DNA of 64,000 bases from Fragum whitleyi (Eukaryota; Mollusca; Bivalvia; Cardiida; Cardiidae): contig OX411545.1 of the NCBI GenBank assembly GCA_948146395.1, positions 23,081,526 to 23,145,525 of the forward strand, written 5' to 3'. The notes beneath the pieces were generated by a model. That model searched no databases. It was given only the letters and a program-made list of their open reading frames with translations, and was not told where the DNA came from. Numbering within the stretch: position 1 is the first letter of the stretch; each line of letters begins with the position of its first letter. Of this stretch, positions 51,310-61,539 are shown one piece after another. The position numbers were made by a program, and so were the translations under genes.

Positions 51310-51432
51310 CTATCTTTAGATTTATATCTTGGACAGAAAATAACGGCTGAAAAATCTTAATTTTTGAGAATGACGAATCATTCTCAAAAATTAAGATCTT
51401 TCAGTCGTAATTTAAGAATCTAAAGATATTTA
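51310..51432. mobile_element. Hairpin element
   Basis: Arms pair 'atctttagatt' with 'aatctaaagat' and 'cttaatttttgagaatga' with 'tcattctcaaaaattaag', with a four-base loop near 51373. About 120 bp, non-coding. Confidence 0.6.
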
Positions 51433-51589
51433 TATAAGGATACGATGGTTTCACGTCAGTGACTTAAACGGAGTAACGTTTGCGACGCCGAATGTTTTCA
51501 CTCAAAGTTTCAAAGTTCCATTTTAACTGACGTCATCGAGTTTTTTCGAGGTTTCCACGTAATTTGTAAAAATAGTCCGCCTGTGTACA

Positions 51590-51770
51590 TCCGAGGTTGA
51601 ACGTGAGATCGGCCGAGTGGTTTCCGAATATATCCCAGGTTGATCATGAGATCGGCCGAGTTGTGTTCCGAATGTATCCGAGGGTGAACGTGAGATCGGC
51701 CGAGTGGTCTTCCGAATGTATCCGAGGTTGATCGTGAGATCGACCGAGTGGCGTTCCGAATGCTCAAGAG
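51590..51770. repeat. Minisatellite, about 57 bp x 3-4
   Basis: Units contain 'gagatcggccgagtgg', 'ttccgaatgtatcc' and 'gaggttga.cgtga'. A related degenerate stretch with 'atcggccgagttgtg' and 'gccgagtggtgttccgaatg' lies at about 62530-62582. Reading frames through it are repeat artefacts. Confidence 0.75.
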
Positions 51771-51892
51771 TCCGTGATGTTGACTAGTGACATTACTTTA
51801 CTCCCAGGCCGAAGTTGCGTTCCTTAGCGCGACATCTTCAGATTTTAGTAAAGAGTTTTAGATAAAGCTTTTAAGCCGCTTTAAACTAATAT

Positions 51893-52152
51893 TATGTGAC
51901 CCGTCAAGCGAAAAGGGACCATCCGGGAATTCTGTAAAATGAATTATGGAAAAAATCGATCCAGCATGGGTCACCCAGAAGTCGCATTTTAAAAATTCTT
52001 TCATTGGAAGGTAGATTGATCATTCTAGATTCATAAAATAAGCACGGTACAAAGAGTTTCGATCCGGTCTGCGCACTCCGCGCAGTCTGACTAGGGTCGA
52101 CACTTTACGCACTACCCAGACGGTCCCTTTTCGCGTGACGGGTCACATATAT
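51893..52152. mobile_element. MITE-like element, family 2, copy 2
   Basis: TIRs 'tatgtgacccgtcaagcgaa' and its partner 'cgcgtgacgggtcacata', with the inner stretch 'aagggacc' facing 'ggtccctttt'. The interior carries GC-rich 'ctgcgcactccgcgcag'. Related to 1454-1602 and 63752-63997. Confidence 0.75.
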
Positions 52153-52206
52153 GAAAAATCTCAAGAACTCTTAACTATGATGAGGAAATGAAGCTTGCTT
52201 GGCATT

Positions 52207-52787
52207 GTCTTAAACGAGTAGCCTTGACGACGTCGATTTTTTTTTCTCTCAAATTATCACAAATCGTTCATTATGACATCTTAAAAATCTCAATTAGCGG
52301 GATTTTTAGCATATCGGGTTACAATCATCATACCGGACTGAGGGAGACAACTGGACATCTCAGCTGAACCAAGTTCAATGTCCACAAAAGTTAATTTCCT
52401 TGGATTTACAAAGGAAAATCATCTATTCAAATCTTGCGAAAGAATGCAAATATATAGTTTTTACAGATCAACATTAAGATCGAGTCTGCAAGTCTGCGAG
52501 TCTTAAACGAGTAGCCTTGACGACGTCGATTTTTTTTTTCTCTCAAATAATCACAAATCGTTCATTATGACATCTTAAAAATCTCAATTAGCGGGATTTT
52601 TAGCATATCGGGTTACAATCATCATAACGGACTGAGGGAGACAACTGGACATCTCAGCTGAACCAAGTTCAATGTCCACAAAAGTTAATTTCCTTGGATT
52701 TACAAAGGAAAATCATCTATTCAAATCTTGCGAAAGAATGCAAATATATAGTTTTTACAGATCAACATTAAGATCGAGTCTGCAAGT
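52207..52787. repeat. Recent tandem duplication, 293-bp unit x 2
   Basis: The unit from 'gtcttaaacgagtagcc' to 'gatcgagtctgcaagt' at 52207-52493 is repeated at 52500-52787 with only a few differences. The second copy touches the end of the interrupted minus-strand reading frame (52755-52955). Confidence 0.85.
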
Positions 52788-52955
52788 AACCACCAATTTA
52801 TCCGGATCGAGTCCCACTGCCAAATGGACACAAGAATAGTGAAATTTCCAACCGTTCTCATACGCTTTATAAAATAAAAAATGATGGCCAAAAATCTCGA
52901 AAATAGAACGGAAAATATCGTAAGTATTCATCCAAAGCGGAAGAGTGTCGAGAAT
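52755..52955 (-). pseudogene. Distal half of a coding stretch cut by the foldback element
   Basis: On the minus strand this is the downstream continuation of the open frame at 57586-57879. Codons Ile-Leu-Asp are encoded by the 9-bp target duplication and appear on both sides in the same phase. The frame then stays open for about 63 codons ('DTLPLWMNTYDIFRSIFEIF', 'YSCVHLAVGLDPDKLV') to a stop at 52755. The final residues lie in the tandem duplication at 52500-52787, so the true exon may end near 52788. Without the insert the frame is open for about 160 codons, long for such AT-rich DNA. The protein family is not recognised. Confidence 0.6.
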
Positions 52956-53079
52956 ATGTGTGTGAAGCTGGCACTTCAATCGTCAATCGACATTCAGGTC
53001 TTCATTGAATGTAGAGCTGAAGAGACCACACAATCTCTACATTCGCAAAACATAATGTAGACCTAAGAAGGTCTCTTTG

Positions 53080-54220
53080 AGCACTTCAATCAACATTCAG
53101 GTCTACATTCAAACTTTTTCAATGTAGAGCTATTCAATCGACATTCAGGTCTACATTCAAATTTTCCAATGAAGAGCTACGCAATCGACATTAAGGTCTA
53201 CATTCAAACTTTTTTAAATGTAGAGCAATTCAATCGATATTCAGGTCTACATTCAACTTTTTTTCAATGAAGAGTTATTCCATCGACATTGAGGTCTACA
53301 TTTAAATTTTTCAATGTAGGACTTTTCCATCGACATTCAGGTCTACATTCAAACTTTTTCAATGTAGAGCTATTCAATCGACATTCAGGTCTACATTCAA
53401 ACTTATTCAATGTAGAGCTATTCAATCGACATTCGGGTCCACATTCAAATTTTTCAATGTAGAGTTACTCAATCGACATTCAGGTCTACATTCAAACCTT
53501 TTCAATGTAGAGCTATTCAATCGACATTCAGGTCTTTATTCAAACTTTTTCAATGTAGAGCTACGCAATCGACATTGAGGTCTACATTTAATTTTCTCAA
53601 TGTAGAGCTACACAATCGACATTCAGGTCTACATTCAAGTTTTTTTTAAATGTAGAGTTATTCCATCGTCGTTCAGGTCTACATTCAATTTTTTCAAAGT
53701 CGAGCTACGCAATCGACATTCAGGTCTACATTTCAATTTTTTAATGTAGGGCTTTACCATCGACATTCAGGTCTACATTCAATCTTTTTCAATGTAGAGC
53801 TATTCAATCGACATTCAGGTCTACATTCAAATTTCCCAATGTAGAGCTACGCAATCGACATTGAGGTCTACATTTAATTTTCTCAATGTAGAGCTACACA
53901 ATCGACATTCAGGTCTACATTCAAACTTTTTCAATGTAGAGCTATTCAATCGACATTCAGGTCTACATTCAAATTTCCCAATGTAGAGCTACGCAATCGG
54001 CATTGAGGTCTACATTTAATTTTTCTCAATGTAGAGCTACACAATCGACATTCAGGTCTACATTCAAACTTTTTTTCAATGTAGAGTTATTCGATCGTCA
54101 TTCAGATCTACATTCAAACTTTTTCAATATAGAGTTATTCCATCGACATTCAGGTCTACATTAATTTTTTCAATGTCGAGCTACGCAATCGACATTCAGG
54201 TCTACATTCAAATTTTCAAT
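53080..54220. repeat. 48-bp hairpin satellite, left block
   Basis: About 23 units of the form 'caatcgacattcaggtctac' + 'attcaaactttttcaatgta' + 'gagctatt'. Each unit contains CTACATT facing AATGTAG around a T/A-rich loop, so each can fold alone. Units vary by substitutions and by T-run length. Since 48 is divisible by three, frames can run through several units without being genes. Confidence 0.9.
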
Positions 54221-54227
54221 AATTAAA

Positions 54228-54895
54228 CACCGATAATTACCCCATGGCCACATCCTAGAGTCAGTATCAAATGCAAAATATCTGGGCTTAGACATAACCT
54301 CTGACCTGAACTTTAATACCCATATATCGAGAATAACAGCTAGTGCAAATAGATCCCTCGGCTTTGTTAAGAGAAATGTAACAACCAAAAATAAAAAGGT
54401 CAGAGGACTAGCCTATAAATCCATGGTCAGGCCAAAAGTTGAATATGCCTCATGTGTATGGAGCCCATACACAAAATCAAACATCTCAAAGATCGAAATG
54501 GTGCACAAAAGGGCAGCACGATGGGTTATGAATGATTACCCCCCCCCCCCTCCCCCTTCCCCCCACCCTCTAGTGTTTCGGCCATGCAGGATCATCCGGG
54601 TTGGCGTACCCTCGAACATCGTAGACTAGACAGCAGGCTAATAATGTTCTATAAGATATATCACAACCTAGTTGCAATAAACCTCCCACCCTATGTTCAA
54701 GTCCCTTATAGATTCACAAGACATATGCATCCTTTATCAATAAGACAATTACATGTACCAACTTATAATCATAAATTTATTTTTTTCCCTCACAGCATTG
54801 TACTATGGAACAAACTTTCCAGACACATTGCTACCCTGCCTGATCTTGAACATTTCAAGCAAGCAGTGGTGAAAATGCAGTATTAGTCTGACTGT
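54228..54895 (+). pseudogene. Truncated CR1/Jockey-like LINE reverse transcriptase, 3' part
   Basis: Translation of the first frame gives 'KYLGLDITSDLNFNTHI', 'SMVRPKVEYASCVWSPY' and 'VHKRAARWVMNDY', the thumb/C-terminal region typical of animal CR1/Jockey-type ORF2. After a C-rich run (54540-54568) the sense moves to another frame and continues through 'GWRTLEHRRLDSRLIMFYKI' to the stop at 54886. Only the C-terminal fifth of an ORF2 remains. The 5' truncation and the tail (GATA repeats near 55085) are usual for a dead LINE copy. It inserted within the foldback element's satellite. Confidence 0.85.
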
Positions 54896-55090
54896 CAATG
54901 TTTTTACCCTTTTATCTTTTACCCTCATCTCACCACTTACATTTTTAACCTGTCTTGAAATCTTTTATCAGTTTCCCTTTCCCTGACATTCTCCGTAAGG
55001 CTTCACTTTTACAACCATTTTACTAACAACCAGACGTGTACTTTTGTCCTGCCTTTAACACTCGCAAGAGGGATCGGCAGTAAACAGAGA
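54896..55090 (+). repeat. LINE 3' UTR with GATA tail
   Basis: Non-coding sequence between the LINE stop and 'gatagatagata' (about 55086-55099). The tetranucleotide tail is like the short repeats that end many CR1/Jockey-like elements. The A-like segment begins immediately after. Confidence 0.55.
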
Positions 55091-55256
55091 TAGATAGATA
55101 GAAGAGATGCAAAACTAGGCGAAAAGAATAAACAAGAGCACACTGGTTACTATTTCACCACCAAAAATAACGTTTCAATGTCGCACTACTTTTTCTAAAG
55201 GATATACTTTTACCATACAATGACCTCCGGAAGAAAATTCCAGTGAGGTCACTCCT
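55091..55256. repeat. Diverged copy of the end of segment A
   Basis: From 'agaagagatgcaaaactag' to 'ccagtgaggtcactcctt' it aligns with the last 165 bases of the 473-bp segment A of the 2.49-kb array (for example 16073-16233), at roughly 75% identity, with the final 45 bases nearly unchanged. It ends at the same base as the array end. This supports that base as a true terminus of a dispersed element. Confidence 0.7.
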
Positions 55257-55877
55257 TAGGTCTATGGGAACTTATTTATTTTCCGTTGGCGGCCATTATA
55301 ACATTTCCGGTCATAGCTCAGTCCAAGAGTTTGCGAAAGTGATCAAACTTGTCTTAAATTGAGGCCCGTTCATTTGCGCATGAAATGAATTATAAATTAG
55401 TATGGCATGTTCCCTTTTCTCTACGACTTTTTGGGCCATTTTTGAGATGACCCTTACCGCAAAACTGTTTTTACCGGCCCCTCAAACAAATATACCCATG
55501 TTTACAAATAGCTTTTGTACCGGGAACGTAGTTTAAATTCTTTATTTTTTCTATTGTTTTTCAACAACAGATTATAATCGCTGAAAAATATTCAAACAAT
55601 CTTAAATTTCAATAATATTGACCAATCAGAGATCACCTTCAACATTTGAGTATATGGACCGGAGTTTCTCTAAAGATTCTTGACAGATCGCCGGAAATTG
55701 AATTCGTTCCCCTAGACATAGACTATGGACGAAAATTCTGTGAGTACCATTCGGCTTCATAAATCAATGTATCGACAGTTGTATCTCGGTACAATCAGTT
55801 TTCGGTTACCTAAGGGTATTTAAAGTCTGTTCAAAGAATTTAAGACCCGAATGGTAGCATGATCACAAAATCATTTT
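55257..55877. other. Unassigned interior of the foldback element
   Basis: About 620 bp with no ORF or repeat recognised. It begins directly at the A-like terminus, so it may be an earlier insertion target. Confidence 0.35.
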
Positions 55878-56710
55878 AGCTATTCAATCGATATTCAGAT
55901 CTACATTCAAACTGTTTCAATGTAGAGCTATTCAAATCGACATTCAGGTCTACATTCAATCTTTTCAATGTAGGGCTTTTCCATCGACATTCAGGTCTAC
56001 ATTCAAACTTTTTTGAATGAAGAGCTATTCAATCGACATTCAGGTCTACATTCAAATTTTTCAATGAAGAGCTATTCAGGTCTACATTCAATTTTCTCAA
56101 TGTAGAGCTACTCAATCGACATTCAGGTCTACATTCAATTTTTTTCAAAGTAGAGCTCTTCCATCGACATTCAGGTCTATATTCAAACTTTTTCAATGTA
56201 GAGCTATTCCATCGACATTCAGGTCTACGTATTTTTTTCAATGTAGAGCTATTCCATCGACATTCAGGTCTACATTTAATTTTTTCGATGTAGGGCTTTT
56301 CATCGACATTCAGGTCTATATTCAAACTTTTTAATGTATAGCTTTTCCTTCGACATTCGGGTCTACATTCAATTTTTTCAATGTAGGGCTACTCAAACGA
56401 CATTCAGGTCTCCATTCAAATTTTACAATGAAAAGCTACGCAATCGACATTCAGGTCTACATTTAAACTTTTTATTAAATGTAGAGCTATTCAATCGATA
56501 TTCCGGTCTACATTCAAACTTTTTCAATGTAGAGCTACTCAATCGTCATTCAGTTCAACATTCAAACTGTATCAATGTTGAAATATACAATCGATATTCA
56601 GGTCTACATTCAAACTTTTTCAATGTAGAGCTATTCAATCGACATTCAGGTATTCATTAATTTTTCTCAACTTAGAGCTACGCAATCGACATTCAGGTCT
56701 ACATTCAAAC
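55878..56710. repeat. 48-bp hairpin satellite, middle block
   Basis: About 17 units in the same orientation as the left block, with more variation. Reading frames of 98-108 codons through it, on either strand, repeat a 16-residue motif and are artefacts. Confidence 0.88.
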
Positions 56711-57289
56711 ATGTAGTTTGTGTGTGTATGTATATTTATGTATACATATATACAGCATTCCAGCATAAAATCTATAACATCTTCAAATCCTGAAATACGA
56801 CAAAACTACCACTCTGTTTTGTTTATGTTCTTCTAGCATAACAACCTATCTTTATGTTTTTAAAAGTTTTTTTTTAACCTTTAGTAAACTTAATGTCTTG
56901 ATGATAACTGTACATAAAACAAATCATCAAAAAAATAGTCCACTACATCTAAACGTATAAAAATCAGTATCTTCTATAAATATAACACCACTGATTAAAT
57001 TCAAATCTTGTACATAAGAAGTTTATTAATAAGCACAACTTAAGAAAAGGTATCAAATTTAAGACAATAAGACGAGAAAGAAAAAAGGTGTTAACTAAAA
57101 ACAACCAGTGTCACAGGACGTGCTTTAAGAAGTGTATTAAGTGTAGTATGAAGGACACACGGTGTTACACTGAATGTAAATAACTACCTAAAGTCCAATA
57201 AGGGGTCACCCCCTTGCATCAAGCATAGAGTCAATATCTCAAATAGGCCATTAGAAGCTAACGCTTATGCATGTAGATATGCATTAGTG
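56711..57289. other. Unassigned AT-rich interior of the foldback element
   Basis: Starts with a GT/AT simple-repeat stretch (about 56716-56752). No ORF or known repeat seen in the remainder. Confidence 0.35.
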
Positions 57290-57570
57290 AATGTACACAT
57301 GAATGTCGATTGTGTAGCTCTACATTGAGAAAATTGAATGTGGACCTGAATGTCGATTGCGTAGCTCTACATTGGAAAATTTGAATGTAGACCTGAATGT
57401 CGATTGAATAGCTCTTCATTAAAAAATGTTGAATGTAGACCTGAATGTCGATTGAAGTGCTCAAAGAGACTTTCGTAGGTCTATATTTTGTTCTGCGAAT
57501 GTAGAGATGGTGTGGTCTCTTCAGCTCTACATTCAATCTAGACCTGAATGTCGATTGACGATTGAAGTGC
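57290..57570. repeat. 48-bp hairpin satellite, right block (inverted)
   Basis: About five units in the reverse orientation ('gacctgaatgtcgattg' instead of 'caatcgacattcaggtc'). It forms the inner part of the right terminal inverted repeat. Confidence 0.88.
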
Positions 57571-57585
57571 CAGCTTCACACACAT

Positions 57586-57879
57586 GTCGAGAATGCCTAA
57601 CGGATGGATTGAGGATACAGCGGAAGTATAAAGGATGGTAACTGATACGTAGCGTTTGTTCCCCGTTTTCGCATTTGCATCATACATAACGGAAAGAGTA
57701 TCCGCTCTACAATTTTCAGTGTGCGGCTCAAAAATTTCTGCGCCGATGAAATTACAATGAACGGACGCTTGACGGACAGAGTGTAGCAAAAGCGTATGTC
57801 CAGGGTAAGAAGCAGATGCAAAGCGTCTTTTCAACTGATGTAAAGATATTGGTGCCTTTTTCATCCTCAATATATCCAT
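57586..57879 (-). pseudogene. Proximal half of a coding stretch cut by the foldback element
   Basis: Minus-strand open frame of 98 codons from an ATG at 57879 ('MDILRMKKAPISLHQLKRRF') to the 9-bp target duplication, in phase with the downstream half at 52755-52955. A CAG at about 57838 (after 'ctttacat') could be a splice acceptor, in which case the ATG is not the start. A Cys/aromatic pattern ('VHCNF...FEPHTENCRADTLSV') faintly recalls a CUB domain, but this is weak. Unknown protein; it may be a single exon of a longer gene. Confidence 0.55.
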
Positions 57880-58024
57880 TAATGCAGTGGGAACATGTAT
57901 TTAGCTTGGAAGATGGTTGGATCAAATCTTGAATAAATTCTTATGGTTTAAAAGCGTTAAGTTCTTCATGTTAGTTTGCAAAATTTCAACACAAAAGACC
58001 TTTATATCCACGATAGCATATCAT
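57880..58024. other. Non-coding interval upstream of the interrupted frame
   Basis: Nothing recognised; short AT-rich spacer. Confidence 0.3.
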
Positions 58025-58320
58025 TTTGATGTCACATTAACTCATATAGTTATGAAACTAAAAACCTAATCACAGTGTATGAATTCGCAAATCGGATTCA
58101 TACAGTGTGATTTGAATTTAAGTTTCATAACTCCATGAAAACAAATAGTTCTCTCTTCAAATCTAATGATTAAATATCATGACGCACATTTGTTACGATT
58201 TATCAATAAAGAAAATGATTTTCTTTATGAGCTTCTTTGTGCGGAAGCTTACAAAATAGCTGCATACCAATTCTTAAGCCAATCAGAATGCATGAAAATT
58301 GATTGAATCATCTAGAAATT
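58025..58320. repeat. Dispersed palindromic repeat, copy 2
   Basis: Contains a hairpin (58043-58140; 'agttatgaaact' facing 'agtttcataact', 'atcacagtgtatgaa' facing 'ttcatacagtgtgat'), then 'ctctcttcaaatcta' and 'gcggaagcttacaaaatagc', in the same order as at 1-420. Confidence 0.55.
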
Positions 58321-58430
58321 TAATTATTCCTACATTAGCTGCTTCATCAATGGCTAGGAAATTGGACATCGTCACCTATATATATAAGGACCTATTTATG
58401 TGATGGCAAAATAAATGTGATCCGTTAGAA

Positions 58431-59794
58431 AACAAGAGGACCATGATGGTCCAAGATTGCTCATCTGAGTCTCTTTGAACCCTGGGACATCACATTAATA
58501 AAATATGCAGATGTCAAAAAGGAGATAAATTCTACATGAGATAAATACCATGGAATGTTTTCAGCCAAGAGCAAGAAGGATATGCCTTTTCACTCTTTGA
58601 TTCTATGTAAAAAGGGATGCACCCAAGCGGGCCCCAGGGTCTTGATATGAACAAACTTGGTTGAGGTCCACGAGATGATGCTACATACTAAATATGAAGG
58701 CTGTCTACCTTCTGATTTCAGAGAAGAAAATTTTTGAAGATTTTCCTATTTTCATCCATCGTGCTCAGGTTACCTTAAAGGGATGTGTCCTGATGAATCC
58801 TAAATATGACCCCAGGGTCTTGATATGAACAAATTTGGTAGAGGCTCACTAGAAGATGCTACATACCAAATATGAAAGCTGTGTGCCCTCTGATTTAAGA
58901 AAAGAAGATTTTTTAAAGTTTTCGCTTTTTGATTCTATGTAAAAAGGGTTGCGCCGGGTGGAGCCCAAATATTATCCCAGGGTCTTGAAATGAATAAACT
59001 TGGTACAGGTCCACTAGATAATGCTACATACCAAATATGAAAGCTGTCTGCTTTCTGGTTTCAGAGCAGAAGATTTTCATTTCTAACTCTTTGTGCTCAG
59101 AAGAGCTCAAAGGGATGCGCCCGGATGGAGCCCAAATATGGCCCCTGGGTCTTGATATGAACAAACTTGGTAGAGGCCCACTAGATGATGCAACATACCA
59201 AATATGACAGCTGTCTGTCATCTGGTTTCAGAGAGGAAGATTTTTAAAGTTTTCGCTCTTTGATTCTATGTTGGTTCAATGATTGAATGGGGTTTTACGC
59301 CGCTTTCAACAATTTTTCAGTTGTATTATCATGGCAACTGGAGCACCTAACAATGGATTCCTGGTATTTCTCTCACCAGTACAACCACCACATCCTTTCC
59401 TAGCCCCCAGCTGCTATCTCACATAGGTCTACAATTATCAACACATTGGTGAGAGACAAATAGTCGGAAAGAATGAGAGCTGCGATCGGGGATCGAACCG
59501 GGGACCTCTAGATTGACAAACTGACGCGATTCCAACTGCGCTATGAGGGTGGCTTTTGATTCGATGTAAAAAATGTTGTATCCAGGTGGAACTCAAAAAT
59601 ATTAAATGAAAGATGATCCCAGGGTCTTCAGACTTGATATGAACAAACTTGGTACAAGTCCACTAGATGGTGCTACATACCAAATATAAAAGCTGTCTGC
59701 TTTCTGTTTTTAGAGAAGAAGATTTTCCTATTTTCACCCTATTTGTTAAGGGTAAATAGCTCACTTTGAGCAGCCTGCTCAGGTGAGCTAAAAA
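58431..59794. repeat. Dispersed repeat of degenerate 200-bp units
   Basis: Starts 'aacaagaggaccatgatggt' and ends 'caggtgagctaaaaa'; near the ends 'tgctcatctgag' faces 'ctcaggtgagct'. Between them the phrase 'gggtcttgatatgaacaaac' plus 'ctacataccaaatatgaaag' recurs about five times (near 58640, 58815, 58980, 59150 and 59630). The copy near 59560 is interrupted by a SINE. It is non-coding. I associate this kind of sequence with bivalve genomes. Confidence 0.7.
59272..59554 (-). mobile_element. tRNA-derived SINE
   Basis: On the minus strand, an A box TAGCGCAGTTGG and a B box GGTTCGATCC are separated by about 32 bases, as in a tRNA; the head starts near 59553. The tail region ends 'ggcgtaaaacccc' plus 'attgaacca'. 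A 13-base target duplication with one mismatch ('tttgattctatgt' at 59259-59271, 'tttgattcgatgt' at 59555-59567) flanks it. It would be transcribed by RNA polymerase III and moved by a LINE. It inserted in the dispersed repeat at 58431-59794. Confidence 0.82.
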
Positions 59795-59905
59795 GGGACA
59801 ATCTGGATAGTGATTTATTTGTCCATCCTAGTCAAACTGTACAAAGTAACTAGGGTCGAAACTTTTTGCACTTTCATTCATTCAGAAGGTTCATTCTAGC
59901 TTATT
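59793..59905. repeat. Partial MITE family 2 sequence
   Basis: 'aaaagggacaatctgga' and 'cctagtcaaactgta..aaagtaactagggtcgaaactt' resemble the interior of the family 2 copies (63778-63845 and 52060-52105). Ends are missing. Confidence 0.4.
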
Positions 59906-61539
59906 GTATAATGCTTTTTAATTAAATTGTGACTGACCTTTATTGGAACTAATCGGGTTTTTATTGAAGACAGGTTTACCTGTCTTTCAATATAGGGATC
60001 GTCGCCATCGGATTCTTATAACAAACCTACATGTGTCATTACGCTAAAAAAAGTAGACCCATTCATAAAAATAAACGCGGCAAAAATAATCAATAGTGTA
60101 GCCATATACCGTAAAGTTTTGGTGCTGACCTAATTTCTGGCCGGGACCACAGGGGAGTGAACACGTGATCTATGCAGAAGTTGCCTGCAGAAACGTGTTT
60201 TACTTTCGTAAATGGTGCTGTTTTAGGGCGTTTTCGGCTGCAATCTTTTGCATTTGCTCCAAATTTTCAATTGCATCCTACAACTGTTTTTAAGTTGGAA
60301 TGCGGAGCAATTCCAACTTAGATTTAACAAAACCGCAAAATGAACACAAGATAATTTCATTTCGGGTTTTTTGATAACACATATCACGTGAACAGGGTGT
60401 GAATACACTCCGGCCTATTTTGTATATCTCATCTTGACACAGACATACAGTTCATTTCATCAAGAAGTAATAATATTGAACAATCACACAACTATCACTT
60501 CATGTAAATTATTAACACGCTAATTTATGTTTTAAACGAAATTTATTGAAACTTGCGTACGCATTTACTAGTAGCAAATGTTTGCATTACTATATATGGA
60601 AATCATGTGATAAGTCAAGTTCAATAAAGTAAGCTATTGACAACAGCACTGTCCGATCACGTGATCTGCTTATTTGGTAATACGCGACCTGTTTTTCGGA
60701 GAATTACGGCAATAGCACAAGCCCATCACGTGATCTGCTTATTTGGTAACGTCGCCACTTGTTTTTCGTAGAATTATGTTATAGCTTCTTTTAGATGTCT
60801 AGTTTCTCTTTCTGAACGAACATTTTACACACTTCAACAAAATATCGTAGTTCAAATGTTTTTTTTTATCTAATTGTTTCGTAAACCATTATTAGAAACG
60901 CAAAATCTGCAGATTATTTATCTGTATTATCAACCCGATCCAGCAAATATTCTGAAATCTCTTTTTACTACTTCTCTTAAAAACATTGGAACCCCATTGC
61001 AAAATCGAGCGACAATTTCACTTGATGGTGGACGCAGCAAGGATCGATGAAGGTATAGATCCACAACTTTAAGTGATAGATCAAATGTCACTTTTGTCTA
61101 TACCTGTATAGACAAAATTTACCTTTGATCACTCACTCTAAATTGCGTGTCTATAGGCTAACATTTATCTTCTCTTTCTGCTTTTGTCCATTTTCTTTAA
61201 AAATGCTTAGACATAAATTCACTTGTGCAAAATACGCACGTGCGAAATCCTTTAAATATCATTGAAGATTATTATAAGTTAACAACAGCCTTTGTTTTTA
61301 TCAAATATCTGAACGAGATTACCAACCCAACGTGTTTTGCCTTCAGAGGCCACGTTCAAGAAAGGTCGTATCGCAATCGTACGATTGAAATTGGCTTTCA
61401 AGAAACATTTTTGGCTTTCAAAAAACATGTATCGTTTAATTTACGCATAAATTTGCGTTACCTAAAGGCTAGTCTTGAATTTTGCGATTTTGACTGTGCA
61501 AGCATAGTATTTTCTCATATTTCATTTTTATACGCAGCT
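59906..61539. other. Non-coding interval with CACGTG sites
   Basis: No gene is supported. CACGTGA sites occur at 60162, 60385, 60658 and 60727; the last two lie in a 70-bp tandem duplication (about 60650-60778). Hairpins lie at 59964-59991 ('gaagacaggt' facing 'acctgtcttt') and 60290-60321 ('taagttggaat' facing 'attccaactta'). Confidence 0.4.

Larger units (their letters stand above)
52956..57585. mobile_element. Foldback-type DNA element with 9-bp target duplication
   Basis: Termini start ATGTGTGTGAAGCTGGCACT and end with the inverted complement at 57585. The terminal 150 bp are about 90% identical inverted copies and run on into 48-bp satellite units, so each TIR is largely tandem repeat. 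The 9-bp direct repeat GTCGAGAAT flanks it (52947-52955 and 57586-57594). Long TIRs built of tandem repeats with 9-bp duplications resemble foldback elements and Mutator-like elements. No transposase is present: the interior holds a LINE fragment, an A-like end, and unassigned DNA. Non-autonomous. Confidence 0.82.

Noticed and set aside
51103..51360. 85-codon ORF as a gene
   Set aside because: Part of its sequence recurs near 62430 as a repeat, and its end lies in a hairpin element.
53080..54220. Possible CRISPR-like array
   Set aside because: Units are contiguous with no unique spacers, and the context is a eukaryotic foldback element.
56029..56660. 98- and 108-codon ORFs with a 16-residue repeated motif
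   Set aside because: The 48-bp satellite unit is a multiple of three, so frames stay open by periodicity; the motif is present on both strands.
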